NCBI GenBank assembly: GCA_036500765.1 | Contig: DASYBM010000004.1 | Coordinates: 62,001-126,000 of the forward strand | Direction: 5' to 3' | DNA: 64,000 nucleotides | From: Candidatus Sulfotelmatobacter sp. | Lineage (GTDB): Bacteria > Acidobacteriota > Terriglobia > Terriglobales > Acidobacteriaceae | Part shown: piece by piece, positions 26,026-35,048 of the stretch | Layout: each line of letters begins with the position of its first letter | Position numbering within the stretch: position 1 is the stretch's first letter | Notes under the pieces: generated by a model | The model's database searches: none | Seen by the model: the letters and a program-made list of their open reading frames with translations, nothing else | Told to the model about the DNA's origin: nothing | Translations under genes and position numbers: made by a program

Positions 26026-27891
26026 ATGGACAGAAGAACATTTTTGAAACGATCTGCGATGGCTGCACTGAGTCCGGTGTTGCCGCGTTCTTTATCGGCG
26101 ACCGAGAAGAATATTGCGCGCGCTGCCCCAACCGAGCCCAAATCGAACGTGGCGGGTCTTCGTACTGCGTTTCGGCGACGCCGGCCGTCGGATGCCAATT
26201 GGCCTTCCCATCCGGCCTGGAAACGCTTGAACGATGCGGTCGAGGGGAATTTGATTTCGGTGAAATTTCCAATCGAGGCTTGCCTCAAGGATGCGGGAAG
26301 TGCGGACTGCCAGAACCTGCTAAACAATATTCGCAATCCCTATTACATCGGGGATCAGGCCGGCCTGACGCAAACTTTGGGCTGGGTTGACGCCTGGGTG
26401 AGCAAACCGAGCGTTTACGCAATTGCGGCAAAGAATCCGGAGCACATTGCAGCAGCGGTGAACTTCGCACGGGAAAATGATTTGCGCCTGGTGGTGAAGG
26501 GCGGGGGGCACAGTTATCAGGGCACGTCGAATGCGGCGGATTCGCTGCTCGTTTGGACGCGGGAGATGCACGATATCACCATGCATGAGGCATTTGTTCC
26601 GCAAGGATGCAGGGCCGGGCACAGCCCACAGCGCGCAGTCGCGATAGGATCTGGTGCCATTTGGATGCAAGCGTACGATGCGGTGACGACCAAAGGCGGC
26701 GGATATGTGCAAGGGGGCGGCTGCACTACCGTTGGCGTGGGGGGACTGGTGCAGAGCGGCGGCTTTGGAAGTTTTTCGAAGCACTATGGAACCGCGGCGG
26801 CGGGATTGTTGGAGGCGGAAGTTGTGACTGCGGATGGCAAAGTGCGGATCGCCAATGCCTGTCAGAATTCAGATTTGTTTTGGGCGCTAAAGGGCGGTGG
26901 AGGAGGAACGTTCGGCGCGGTGAGCAAGGTAACGCTGCGCGTGCGAGAACTGCCGGAATTTTGGGGTGCGGCAATTCTTACGGTGAAGGCCGCGTCGGAC
27001 GACGCGTTTCGGCGTTTGCTGCGCTACTTCGTCGGTTTCTATCGGGAACATCTCTTCAACGATCACTGGGGCGAACACGCCCGCATCACGAGTGGGAATG
27101 TCCTCGATCTGTTGATGGTGTGCCACGACTTGAGCACGGAGGAAGTGAAAAAGCTATGGCAGCCCTTTCTGAACTGGGTAGCGCTCTCGCCGGGCGCTTA
27201 CACCATCGAGGGACAACCGATTTTCGGAAGTATGCCGGCTCGGCATTGGTGGGACGTAGAGTGGGCGAAGCAGAATCATTTGCCAGTTTTTAGTTTGGAC
27301 CAGCGTCCTGGAGTGAGTTCGAACAACGCGTGGTGGACGGGAGACGGGGGCCAGGTGGCTTGGTTCCTATACGGATACGAATCGTTGTGGATGCCAGCAT
27401 CGCTCCTCGAAGATAATTCGCAAGAACGGCTTGCCCGAGCGCTGTTTGCCGGTTCCCGCCATAAGAACATCGAACTGCATTTCAACAAAGGGTTGGCGGG
27501 AGCGCCGCGCGAGGCGATCGAAGTTACACGCGATACGGCGACGAATCCCGCCGTGCTGAGCGCGTTTGCGCTGGCAATCGTGGGAGATGCGGGCGGCGGA
27601 TATCCGGGCGTGCGCGGCCATGAGCCAGATGTAGCACAGGGCCGGAAAGCCCGGCAGGAGATCCATCGGTGCGTCAATGAATTGCGCGCGCTGGCGCCGA
27701 ATGGCGGAGCCTACGTATCCGAAAGCAATTTCTTCGAGGAGAACTGGCAGCAGGCCTACTGGGGAAGCAACTATGCGGGTCTGGCGTCGGTGAAAAAGAA
27801 ATACGATCCGACGGGGTTGTTTTTCGCACACAACGGCGTGGGCTCGGAGGAGTGGAGTGACGACGGGTTTGTGAGGAAAGTTGAGCATTGA
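26026..27891 (+). CDS. Tat-exported FAD-linked oxidase (berberine bridge enzyme-like)
   Basis: 621 residues. The Tat signal MDRRTFLKRSAMAALSPVL sets the start at 26026. A PCMH-type FAD domain carries VVKGGGHSYQG, whose histidine is the usual covalent FAD ligand, and GGGCTTVGVGG, whose cysteine fits the second ligand of bicovalently bound FAD. The C-terminus ends in the BBE motif YWGSNYAGLASVKKKYDPTGLFFAHNGVGSEEW. Likely an exported oxidase of carbohydrates or other hydroxylated compounds. Monocistronic, convergent with the LigD remnant. Confidence 0.9.
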   Translation: MDRRTFLKRSAMAALSPVLPRSLSATEKNIARAAPTEPKSNVAGLRTAFRRRRPSDANWPSHPAWKRLNDAVEGNLISVKFPIEACLKDAGSADCQNLLNNIRNPYYIGDQAGLTQTLGWVDAWVSKPSVYAIAAKNPEHIAAAVNFARENDLRLVVKGGGHSYQGTSNAADSLLVWTREMHDITMHEAFVPQGCRAGHSPQRAVAIGSGAIWMQAYDAVTTKGGGYVQGGGCTTVGVGGLVQSGGFGSFSKHYGTAAAGLLEAEVVTADGKVRIANACQNSDLFWALKGGGGGTFGAVSKVTLRVRELPEFWGAAILTVKAASDDAFRRLLRYFVGFYREHLFNDHWGEHARITSGNVLDLLMVCHDLSTEEVKKLWQPFLNWVALSPGAYTIEGQPIFGSMPARHWWDVEWAKQNHLPVFSLDQRPGVSSNNAWWTGDGGQVAWFLYGYESLWMPASLLEDNSQERLARALFAGSRHKNIELHFNKGLAGAPREAIEVTRDTATNPAVLSAFALAIVGDAGGGYPGVRGHEPDVAQGRKARQEIHRCVNELRALAPNGGAYVSESNFFEENWQQAYWGSNYAGLASVKKKYDPTGLFFAHNGVGSEEWSDDGFVRKVEH

Positions 27892-27894
27892 CGG

Positions 27895-28077
27895 TCGAGT
27901 CGCCCCATCGATGCCATCCGGATATCGTTCGAGCATCAATGGGCGCGCTTCGAGATGGGGCAGAATCCAGGACGCGGTCCGGCGGTAGTAGTCGATCAAG
28001 TCCTGCTTGGTGATACCATCGTGCGGAAACAACACCTTCGCATACGATATGAGCAGATCTTCTGCGTCGTTATTTCA
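27895..28077 (-). pseudogene. ligD: Remnant of a LigD polymerase domain
   Basis: One minus-strand frame encodes YAKVLFPHDGITKQDLIDYY followed by RRTASWILPHLEARPLMLER and YPDGIDG. This matches the start of the primase-polymerase domain of NHEJ ligase LigD (family pattern KVLFPEDGITKGDLIDYY...RCPDGIDG). It begins at an in-frame stop and similarity ends after about 45 residues, next to the FAD oxidase stop; the rest of the roughly 300-residue domain is missing. Probably the leftover of a deletion. Confidence 0.7.
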
Positions 28078-28080
28078 GTG

Positions 28081-28587
28081 TTACCGGACTCCGACCTCGC
28101 GCTCCTCCCATTGCGGCTTCTCGGCGTACTTCACCAGATCCGGGCTGGCGACTTGTTTCGTGGTCACGTTCAGCCTATTCCACAGGTTAATGGCCGCGAT
28201 GGCCAAGACAAGTCCGGCCAGCGCGTGCTCGTCGTAGTGACGAGCAGCTTCTGCCCAGATTGCCTCCGGCACGGGATCGGGGCGATCACTGAGCCGGGTC
28301 ACCGCTTCGGTCAGGGCCAGTGCGGCGCGCTCGGCGTCGGTGAAGTATGGGGTGTCGCGCCACACGGCTACAGCAAAAAGGCGCTCGTCGCTTTCGCCCG
28401 CGTCCTTCATCAACCGCCAATGCATGTCCGTGCATACGCCGCATCCATTGATCTGGCTCGCGCGCAGCTCAACCAGTCCTACCGTGCGCTCCGATACACC
28501 GCTGTGTTTGACGGCCTTGCTCAGAGTCTGCATGCCCTGCATTACCTCGGGAAGAATCATGGCTGGGTTCTTCATTCGTGCTTGCAT
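28081..28587 (-). CDS. Carboxymuconolactone decarboxylase/AhpD-like protein
   Basis: 168 residues of the CMD superfamily. The redox-type motif CGVC occurs in INGCGVCTDMHWR, with the following histidine at the AhpD-like position, so a peroxidase-associated thiol function is more likely than lactone decarboxylation. The start at 28587 is chosen for a GGAGA ribosome site; the frame is open further upstream. Its stop is only 3 nt from the LigD remnant. Confidence 0.83.
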   Translation of the reverse strand: MQARMKNPAMILPEVMQGMQTLSKAVKHSGVSERTVGLVELRASQINGCGVCTDMHWRLMKDAGESDERLFAVAVWRDTPYFTDAERAALALTEAVTRLSDRPDPVPEAIWAEAARHYDEHALAGLVLAIAAINLWNRLNVTTKQVASPDLVKYAEKPQWEEREVGVR

Positions 28588-28786
28588 AATATTCACTCTC
28601 CTTCTCACAGAAATGGATTCGTTCGTCATTCCTCTGACGAAACGCAACGGAGAAAGCGCGGAAGGCGCGTCGGGATCGGGCTTACGTGATCCGTTCGCGC
28701 CTTGTTGTAAAGCTATCTCGATCCTCTTCCAGCGTTCCCTACAGGTCAATGGGCAGATTCCTGTAGTCGTGTCGGTTTAGGGCCGC

Positions 28787-29158
28787 TCAGGCCCGGACAT
28801 TTTGTTGCTTGCCGACTATGATGGTTCTACCCCCAATCTCCTGTTTCTCCTCCGCGGTCAGCCCCACAAACTCGAATCCGCAACGCGCGCCGCTGGCGTG
28901 GCGCACGATGGCAACCGTACTCACGGAGCGCTCGTTTAATGAGAAATCCAGCGCGACCGTGTCTCCTACCACTATCTGTTCCAGTAACGCTCCCAGGCCG
29001 CCTTCCCCCAGATCGAGGCTGATTCCCCGCGTCGTCCGCACCCCATCCCAGCACAAATGCCGCACCGTGATAGGGACGCTATACAAGGTTCGGGGATAGC
29101 GTCGCAAGGGTAGGCTCACAACGGGAATGCCAATGGCCGAATGAAAGTTGTCTCGCAT
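28787..29158 (-). CDS. PilZ domain protein
   Basis: A 123-residue protein consisting of one PilZ domain: RRYPR near residue 19 and ISLDLGEGGLGALL at the second c-di-GMP contact (canonical RxxxR and [DN]xSxxG; here the second motif is degenerate, DLGEGG). It has a perfect AGGAGG site. It probably responds to c-di-GMP or acts as an adaptor. It sits at the end of a receiver/kinase cluster on the same strand. Confidence 0.78.
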   Translation of the reverse strand: MRDNFHSAIGIPVVSLPLRRYPRTLYSVPITVRHLCWDGVRTTRGISLDLGEGGLGALLEQIVVGDTVALDFSLNERSVSTVAIVRHASGARCGFEFVGLTAEEKQEIGGRTIIVGKQQNVRA

Positions 29159-29349
29159 AACGGTCGCCTCCTGAGGCCATGTGATTACTCGCTACGACGT
29201 GAATTGCGACGACGCCTTGGAGAATCCGGGGACCGGCCGGAGCCTCCCAGGGGCGAGTTCTTTGCTCTTCTGGCGTATTCTTAATCCATCCAGCCGCCGC
29301 AAGATGCTCTCCGTGCCAGGGCACGCAGACGTCGCGCCCCCTGGACACT

Positions 29350-29805
29350 TCATGATGGCAGGGCTGTTCCGGCCTCTGCCTCCAGCAAAGTCGCGCGAAT
29401 CACTTCGAGCAATTCCGCATTGTCGGCCGGCTTCTGAAAAAAAGCCGCAGCCCCCGCGCGCAGCACCCGCCGCTCGTTGGCCTGCGGGTCGCGCGCGGTT
29501 AATACGATCACCGGAATCTCCGACAGTTTGTCGTCCTTTTGCAGACGGTCCAGCACCACAAAGCCGTCTCCCGCCGGCAGCCCCAGATCGAGAATGATCA
29601 GGTCGGGCCGCTCCTTGTAAGCCATGGCGATGGCGGAGTACCCGTCCACCGCGTTCACGGTCTCGTATTTGTTGGCGCGCAAACGCAGCCGGAGCGCCTG
29701 TCGCAAATCCGGATCGTCGTCCACAATCATGATTTTCGAAGCTGCCATTTTGTTCATCTCCATTTCTTCTTCTCCCAGAGTGTTTTGCATAAGTTCGTAT
29801 TTCAT
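29350..29805 (-). CDS. Response regulator (receiver domain)
   Basis: 151 residues: a short N-terminal extension, then a CheY-like receiver with IMIVDDDPDLR, the phosphorylated Asp in DLIILDLGLPAGDG, VLTAR and the lysine in FFQKP. No output domain. A start at 29805 has AGGAG 9 nt upstream; a GTG at 29847 overlapping the kinase stop is also possible. Downstream gene of the hybrid kinase. Confidence 0.85.
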   Translation of the reverse strand: MKYELMQNTLGEEEMEMNKMAASKIMIVDDDPDLRQALRLRLRANKYETVNAVDGYSAIAMAYKERPDLIILDLGLPAGDGFVVLDRLQKDDKLSEIPVIVLTARDPQANERRVLRAGAAAFFQKPADNAELLEVIRATLLEAEAGTALPS

Positions 29806-29843
29806 CTCACTGTCGCTCCTTTTCTTCGGATCTTTCCGTTGGA

Positions 29844-31391
29844 TCACAGAACCGCGCGCACCATTTCCGTTACCACGTTCGCGACTTCCTGTACCCGCTC
29901 GGGCAGGGAGCGGTTGCCGTTCTTATCGGGAAGTCGTACCGGCGAAGCCGATATCTCCAACACGCCCGTACCGCCCAGGCCCGGCACTTTACCGAGTTGC
30001 TGGCGGATTCGTTCGATCATGATGCTGGCTCGTTCCATGTCCGTGGACGCAACCACCAGATAAGTCTCCTGCGCACCGCTTGACGTCATTGCCGGCAACA
30101 CCAGATCCTTGTCGAGGTAAACGCAGCGTTGCAGAATCTCCAGGCAGCGCTGGCAGGTTTCTCTCCATGTGGCCCGCGGCGAAGTGGAGAGCGGCCGCAA
30201 CTGAACTTTCACCAGAACCAGATCATCGCGCAGGCTATCCTCGTGAGTAATGACCGGCATCAGCAGCTTGGCCAGCGAGTACTGCGGCAGAGTAAAAGTA
30301 AAGGTGCTGCCGTCGCCCTGCTCGCTGGCCACCCAGATTCGTCCGCCATGCAGACTGACCAGTTCTTTCGCGATGAATAAGCCCAGTCCCAGTCCCTTGC
30401 GGCCGTTATCGACTGCGTTCGGATCCTGATAGAGCCTTTCAAAGACCAGGGCTCGCGCCTCGGGATCGATACCGCATCCCGTGTCTGCCACCGACAGATA
30501 TACGAAATCCGAATCGGTAGGCACTACGCTGGCCTGCACTTTCACCGAGCCGTCCGAGGGAGTGAACTTGATGGCGTTCTCGATCAGATTGATCAGTACT
30601 TCGAGAATGCGCCCCGGGTCTCCGTGCACGAGCGGGATTGTTGCGTCCACACTCACTTCGAGTGCGACCTTCTTTTCCTGTGCCACCAGTTGCATCATCG
30701 TGGACGCCTGCGCCATCAGATCGCCAATCGCTACGCAGCGCGGCTCAATGCGGATTTTTCCGGACTCTGCGCGGCTCGCCTCCAATAGGTCCCGCACCAT
30801 CGCTCCCAACTGATTCACGCTCTTCAGAATCGTCTTGAGATGATCTTTCTGGTCCGCGCTCACCTCGCCCGCAATTCCGTCGAAGAGAATCGACGCATAC
30901 TGATGAATGCAGGTCAGCGGCGTGCGCAACTCATGCGACACATGCGACAGGAACTGATTCTTGAACTCGAGTTGCTGCTTCCGGCTCATCTCCAGGGAAC
31001 GCAGCAACGCCTGCCGCTCCACCGCGTAACGCATAGCCCGATCCAGACTCCCGCTGGAGATCGATCCTTTCACCAGGTAATCCTGCACGCCCTGGTTCAG
31101 AGCCTTCATGGCCAACGCTTCGTCATCGTGCCCCGACAGGATCACGACCGGCACATGTGGAGCTTTCTCCAGAACGCGGCGAAAAGTTTCCGCCCCCTGA
31201 CAGTCCGGAAGATTCAGGTCCAGCAAAATCACCGATGGAGTGCTTTCTTTAATCGACTCCAGTCCTTCCGATAAGCGATGCACGCAGTTCACGTCTTGAC
31301 CCGACGTGCCCTGTACCAGCCGCAGGCGCACCAGGTCTGCGTCGCCCGGGTTGTCTTCGATCAGCAATACATGAGGGGTGTGCCCGTTCAT
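29844..31391 (-). CDS. Hybrid receiver-histidine kinase with unusual C-terminal domain
   Basis: 515 residues: receiver (about 1-125, LLIEDNPGDADLVRLRL, LLDLNLPDCQG), HisKA (phospho-accepting His about residue 153 in SHVSHELRTP), HATPase (about 250-370: NLIENAIKF, DTGCGIDP, GLGLGLFIAKELV), then about 140 residues of unassigned sequence. That tail has a beta-alpha-beta pattern (YLVVASTDMERASIMIERIRQQL) resembling a degenerate GGDEF domain without the signature. The receiver-first order suggests it is controlled by an upstream kinase. The start has AGGAAGGAG and overlaps the preceding receiver gene (ATGA). Confidence 0.88.
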   Translation of the reverse strand: MNGHTPHVLLIEDNPGDADLVRLRLVQGTSGQDVNCVHRLSEGLESIKESTPSVILLDLNLPDCQGAETFRRVLEKAPHVPVVILSGHDDEALAMKALNQGVQDYLVKGSISSGSLDRAMRYAVERQALLRSLEMSRKQQLEFKNQFLSHVSHELRTPLTCIHQYASILFDGIAGEVSADQKDHLKTILKSVNQLGAMVRDLLEASRAESGKIRIEPRCVAIGDLMAQASTMMQLVAQEKKVALEVSVDATIPLVHGDPGRILEVLINLIENAIKFTPSDGSVKVQASVVPTDSDFVYLSVADTGCGIDPEARALVFERLYQDPNAVDNGRKGLGLGLFIAKELVSLHGGRIWVASEQGDGSTFTFTLPQYSLAKLLMPVITHEDSLRDDLVLVKVQLRPLSTSPRATWRETCQRCLEILQRCVYLDKDLVLPAMTSSGAQETYLVVASTDMERASIMIERIRQQLGKVPGLGGTGVLEISASPVRLPDKNGNRSLPERVQEVANVVTEMVRAVL

Positions 31392-31837
31392 CGATTCTCC
31401 TTCCTGGGCAGGCTGGCGAAGCCAAGCCAAAATTGCGCCATCGACTGGACTGCGGCCACAAATTCGGCCAGGTTTCCGGGCTTCCGCAGATAACAATTTG
31501 CTCCCAGTTCGTAGCTGCGGGAGATGTCGCTGTGCGCCTGCGAGGTAGTGAAAATCACGACCGGAATCCGCGCCAGTGCGGGATCAGCCTTGATTTCCCC
31601 CAGCACCTGACGCCCATCTCGGCGCGGCAGGTTGAGATCGAGCATCACCAGGTCGGGGGCGGGCGCCGACGCATACCTGCCTTGGTGGCGCAAGAAAGAA
31701 ATTGCCTCCGCTCCGTCATTGACCGAATTCACGTGGAAACGTTGTTGACTCTGGGCCAGCACTTCGCTGGTCAGATCGATGTCCGCCGGATTGTCGTCTA
31801 CCAACAGGATTTCAGGCGCTTTCATTTTTTTCTCCAT
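31388..31837 (-). CDS. Rcp1-like single-domain response regulator
   Basis: 149 residues, one CheY-like receiver with ILLVDDNPADIDLTSEVL, the Asp in LVMLDLNLPRRDG, a Thr in VIFTTS and LRKPG. NPAD and NLPRRDG are typical of receivers paired with phytochrome-like or hybrid kinases. The start at 31837 has GGGAAGG. It overlaps the upstream kinase by 26 nt and the downstream hybrid kinase by 4 nt, so the genes are translationally linked. Confidence 0.87.
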   Translation of the reverse strand: MEKKMKAPEILLVDDNPADIDLTSEVLAQSQQRFHVNSVNDGAEAISFLRHQGRYASAPAPDLVMLDLNLPRRDGRQVLGEIKADPALARIPVVIFTTSQAHSDISRSYELGANCYLRKPGNLAEFVAAVQSMAQFWLGFASLPRKENR

Positions 31838-33077
31838 AACCTTCCCTCGATACTGCTTTGACGGGCAATGTGAACTTGAACGTCGACCCCTGCCCAGGTT
31901 CGGATTCCACCCAGATTCTTCCCCCGAGTTGTTCGATAATCTTTTTGCAGATCGAAAGTCCAATTCCGTTTCCGGCATATTCGGTGCGCGTGTGAAGCCG
32001 CCGGAATATGATGAAAACTCCGTCGCGGTGCTCGGGCGCGATCCCGATGCCGTTATCTTTCACCGAGAAGATCCATTCCTTCGCCGTCGCTTCCGCGCTC
32101 ACCTCAATCACCGGAACTTCCGCACCGCGAAATTTGATGGCATTTCCGATCAGGTTCTGAAATACCTGTGTCAACTGCGCCCCGTCGGTGATCACTACGG
32201 GAAGCTGCTCGTGCTTCACCACCGCTCCGCTCTCCTGTAGCGTTGCCTCCAGATTCAGTAACGCGGCCCGCACGATGAGGCCGCAATCGGTGCTTCCGAG
32301 CGTTGTCCCCTGCCGCCCGACCCGCGAAAAAGCCAGCAGATCCTGCACCAGCTTCTGCATCCGCACGGCGCCATCGACCGCGTAATTGATGTATTTGTTG
32401 GCATCATCGTCCAGCTTGCCGCGGTAGCGTGTCGCCAGCAGTTCGGTGTACAGCGCCACCATACGCAAGGGTTCCTGCAAGTCATGCGAGGCGACGTAGG
32501 CGAATTGCTCGAGATCGCGGTTCGATCGGGCCAACTCTTCCTGCGCTCGCTTGTGATCTTCCCGTAACTTGCGCTCGCGCATGGCTCGCCGGACCGACTC
32601 CGGCAGGCGCGTGAGATCATCTTTCAAGATGTAATCCGCAGCCCCCTGCTTGATGCACTCAACCGCCGTTCGTTCGCCCAGCGCGCCCGAAACCATGATG
32701 ACTGGAATATCCAGGCCCTCCTGACGCAGCACTTCCACCGCTTCCATGCCATTCCAGTTCGGCAACTTGTAGTCCGCGAGAATCACGTCGTATGAGTTCT
32801 TTCTAACCAGATCGGTGAATTCCTCAGGGGTTTGCGTCACCTCTGCCGTTGCTTGCAGACCGGCCTGCCGCAAGGCGCGGAGGGCCAGTTCGACATCTGC
32901 CGGCTCGTCCTCAACCAATAGCGCCCGCAACAACTTCTTATCCTGGTTTGAGTTGTGCACCGGTCCAGCCTGCGAGCTGTTGTCAATGATCGCCAGGGTC
33001 GTCGTCGTGGTGAGCCTCCTGTTGGGCAGAGTATTAATGCGGTCTATTCCCCGAGCAGGGACAGCCTCGTGAACCAT
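31812..33077 (-). CDS. Hybrid receiver-histidine kinase
   Basis: About 421 residues from the ATG at 33077: receiver (about 51-170, ALLVEDEPADVELALRAL, DVILADYKLPNWNG, LKDD), coiled coil, HisKA (His about residue 198 in ASHDLQEPLRM) and HATPase (NLIGNAIKF, DNGIGIAP, GIGLSICKKIIEQLGG). ASHDLQEPL is typical of kinases related to phytochromes. The start is uncertain. ATGs at 33164 and 33077 lack ribosome sites, while a perfect AGGAGG (33020-33015) is followed 6 nt later by an in-frame ACG. First gene of a four-gene phosphorelay set, divergent from the SpoIIE phosphatase. Confidence 0.82.
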   Translation of the reverse strand: MVHEAVPARGIDRINTLPNRRLTTTTTLAIIDNSSQAGPVHNSNQDKKLLRALLVEDEPADVELALRALRQAGLQATAEVTQTPEEFTDLVRKNSYDVILADYKLPNWNGMEAVEVLRQEGLDIPVIMVSGALGERTAVECIKQGAADYILKDDLTRLPESVRRAMRERKLREDHKRAQEELARSNRDLEQFAYVASHDLQEPLRMVALYTELLATRYRGKLDDDANKYINYAVDGAVRMQKLVQDLLAFSRVGRQGTTLGSTDCGLIVRAALLNLEATLQESGAVVKHEQLPVVITDGAQLTQVFQNLIGNAIKFRGAEVPVIEVSAEATAKEWIFSVKDNGIGIAPEHRDGVFIIFRRLHTRTEYAGNGIGLSICKKIIEQLGGRIWVESEPGQGSTFKFTLPVKAVSREGYGEKNESA

Positions 33078-33377
33078 CAAACGCGTACCGGTGTCATCGG
33101 TCTGCCTTGGTGAAACTTGAGGCAAAACCGCCGGCCTGTTTACCCAGACGACATACTCGCCCATGAAATTTGTCTCGCCGGGATGTGTTTCTCGGCCATG
33201 TCCTTTCGCGCTCGCGACTCCCGCGAATGACCAAGGTTGGTGTACCTCTGTCCTCTCCAGCCTCCTCGCAAACTGCCGATGCTTTTTCTGATCCGCCGAA
33301 CGTGTGCCCTGATCACCATCGTGTTCGCCTTCCCCCATTCCACTCGCGGCCAACCGCCACTGCTGAGAAAGGACTGC

Positions 33378-34964
33378 ATGCAACTCGCAACTGCTCGTGC
33401 CCCGCAAGACCGGAGTTTGCAAGAGCCGGGTGCGCAAAAGCTGGGTGCGCAAGACTCGGGCCCGCAAGATCTTGAAGGGCTTTTCGAAGCGCTTCCCATG
33501 GGTGTTCTGCTGATGGATGCGGAAGGGAACTTGCGATTTCATAACCGGGCTTCGCGCGAGATACTAGGACTATCCGAAGGGTCGGGCCGCGGAAGCTCAG
33601 AATCGTTGCCGACCGCAGCCTGGCATCTTCCCGACAAAGCGACTCTTCTATCGCAGGAACAGCGTCCGATGGCCAGGGCGCTCCGCGGCGAAGAAGTTTG
33701 CGATGAGCTGTTCTTCGTGCAGAGCTTTGAACCTCCGCGAGGAAGATGGGTCCGGGTTACGGCCAGCGCGATTCGCGATACTCAGGGTTTCATCACATCC
33801 GCGTTGGTATTGTTTCGCGATGTCACCGAAGGCCGCCTTTCGCGGCAAACCAGCGCATTGCTTTCTCAGGTGGTGGAACAGATTGCGGACGCCGTTCTCC
33901 TCACCGACCGCCACGGTTTCATTCAGTACGTCAATCCCGCATTCGAGACTATTACTGGCTTCAGCGCCGACGACGTCCGCGGCCGTACTCCTCGCATTCT
34001 GAAGGCAGGCCAGCAGGATTCATCCTTCTACCAGCGCCTTTGGAGCGAAGCGCTTGCCGGGCGCAGGTTCCAGGCCACGTTCGCCAATCGCAAGAAAACC
34101 GGCGAGATCTATCAGGTGGAAGAGACGATTAGTCCAATCACCGACGAAGCGGGCAACACTTCGCATTTCGTCACCGTGATTCGCGATATTACTCAGGCAT
34201 TGAATCGTCAGGAGCAGGAAGTTCAACTCCGTCTGGCTCGCCAGATTCAGCAGAAGTTCTATCGTGCAGCGCCCAGCGTGCCGGGCTTCGATGTGGCCGC
34301 TGCGGCCTATCCTGCCTATGAAACCAGCGGTGACTATTTCGACTTCATTCCTCTACCCAGCCATCGCCTCTGTATCGCCGTCGGCGATGTCGAGGGCCAT
34401 GGTTTTGGGTCTGCCCTGGTTATGGCTCTTACGCGCGCGTATGTGCACTCGTTCGCCGCCATGGGTTTGGAAGTGGACCAGATATTGACCCAGGTCAATC
34501 GCATGTTGCTCGACGACCTGGGCACCGGTTGCTTCGTGACGCTGATGCTCGCTTCGCTCGATCTGAGTTCACGGTCGTTGGTCTTTGCGGGGGCCGGCCA
34601 CATTCCTGGATATGTCCTCGACCCAGCCGGTTCGACGGAACACACGTTAGAGAGCGGTGGCCCGCCCCTGGGACTGTTTCCCGACGTTGCTTACTCAGCA
34701 AATCCGTCGATCACGCTTACTTCCGGCCAGCTTCTGGTGCTGTTCACCGACGGCATCACCGAATCGGCTACGCCCGACGGCGCGGAATGGGGAGCCAGCG
34801 GCGCGCTCGATTATCTCGTTACTCATCGCCATCGCCCGGCGCATCATCTCGTCGACGGACTCTATCAGGAGGCGGTCCGCTTTGCCTGCCACGAGCCGCA
34901 AAAAGACGACATCGCCTCGGTGATCATCAAGGTGAATCATGCGGATGCAACTATGCTCGGTTAG
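33378..34964 (+). CDS. PAS-PAS-SpoIIE (PP2C) serine phosphatase
   Basis: 529 residues: two PAS domains (about 35-150 and 165-285) and a SpoIIE/RsbU phosphatase (about 300-525) with metal-binding DYFDF and VGDVEGHGFGSAL, FAGAGH and DGITES. It would dephosphorylate an anti-sigma factor antagonist; a STAS antagonist is encoded at 37020. AAAGGA 6 nt before the ATG at 33378 supports this start over upstream ones. Residues 9-33 consist of five pentapeptide repeats (PQDRS, LQEPG, AQKLG, AQDSG, PQDLE) encoded by a 15-bp tandem repeat. Divergent from the kinase cluster. Confidence 0.9.
   Translation: MQLATARAPQDRSLQEPGAQKLGAQDSGPQDLEGLFEALPMGVLLMDAEGNLRFHNRASREILGLSEGSGRGSSESLPTAAWHLPDKATLLSQEQRPMARALRGEEVCDELFFVQSFEPPRGRWVRVTASAIRDTQGFITSALVLFRDVTEGRLSRQTSALLSQVVEQIADAVLLTDRHGFIQYVNPAFETITGFSADDVRGRTPRILKAGQQDSSFYQRLWSEALAGRRFQATFANRKKTGEIYQVEETISPITDEAGNTSHFVTVIRDITQALNRQEQEVQLRLARQIQQKFYRAAPSVPGFDVAAAAYPAYETSGDYFDFIPLPSHRLCIAVGDVEGHGFGSALVMALTRAYVHSFAAMGLEVDQILTQVNRMLLDDLGTGCFVTLMLASLDLSSRSLVFAGAGHIPGYVLDPAGSTEHTLESGGPPLGLFPDVAYSANPSITLTSGQLLVLFTDGITESATPDGAEWGASGALDYLVTHRHRPAHHLVDGLYQEAVRFACHEPQKDDIASVIIKVNHADATMLG
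33404..33478 (+). repeat. 15-bp coding tandem repeat in the SpoIIE phosphatase gene
   Basis: Five degenerate 15-bp units starting GCAAGA, which encode five pentapeptides with a central Gln near the N-terminus of the phosphatase. It probably forms a flexible linker before the first PAS domain. Confidence 0.7.
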
Positions 34965-35048
34965 TCGCGAACTGGCTCTCGGGTTTTGGCGGTCCTGCAT
35001 CACCGCGTACAATATCCTTTTCCCCGGAAGAACCGGAAAGAGGCGCGC

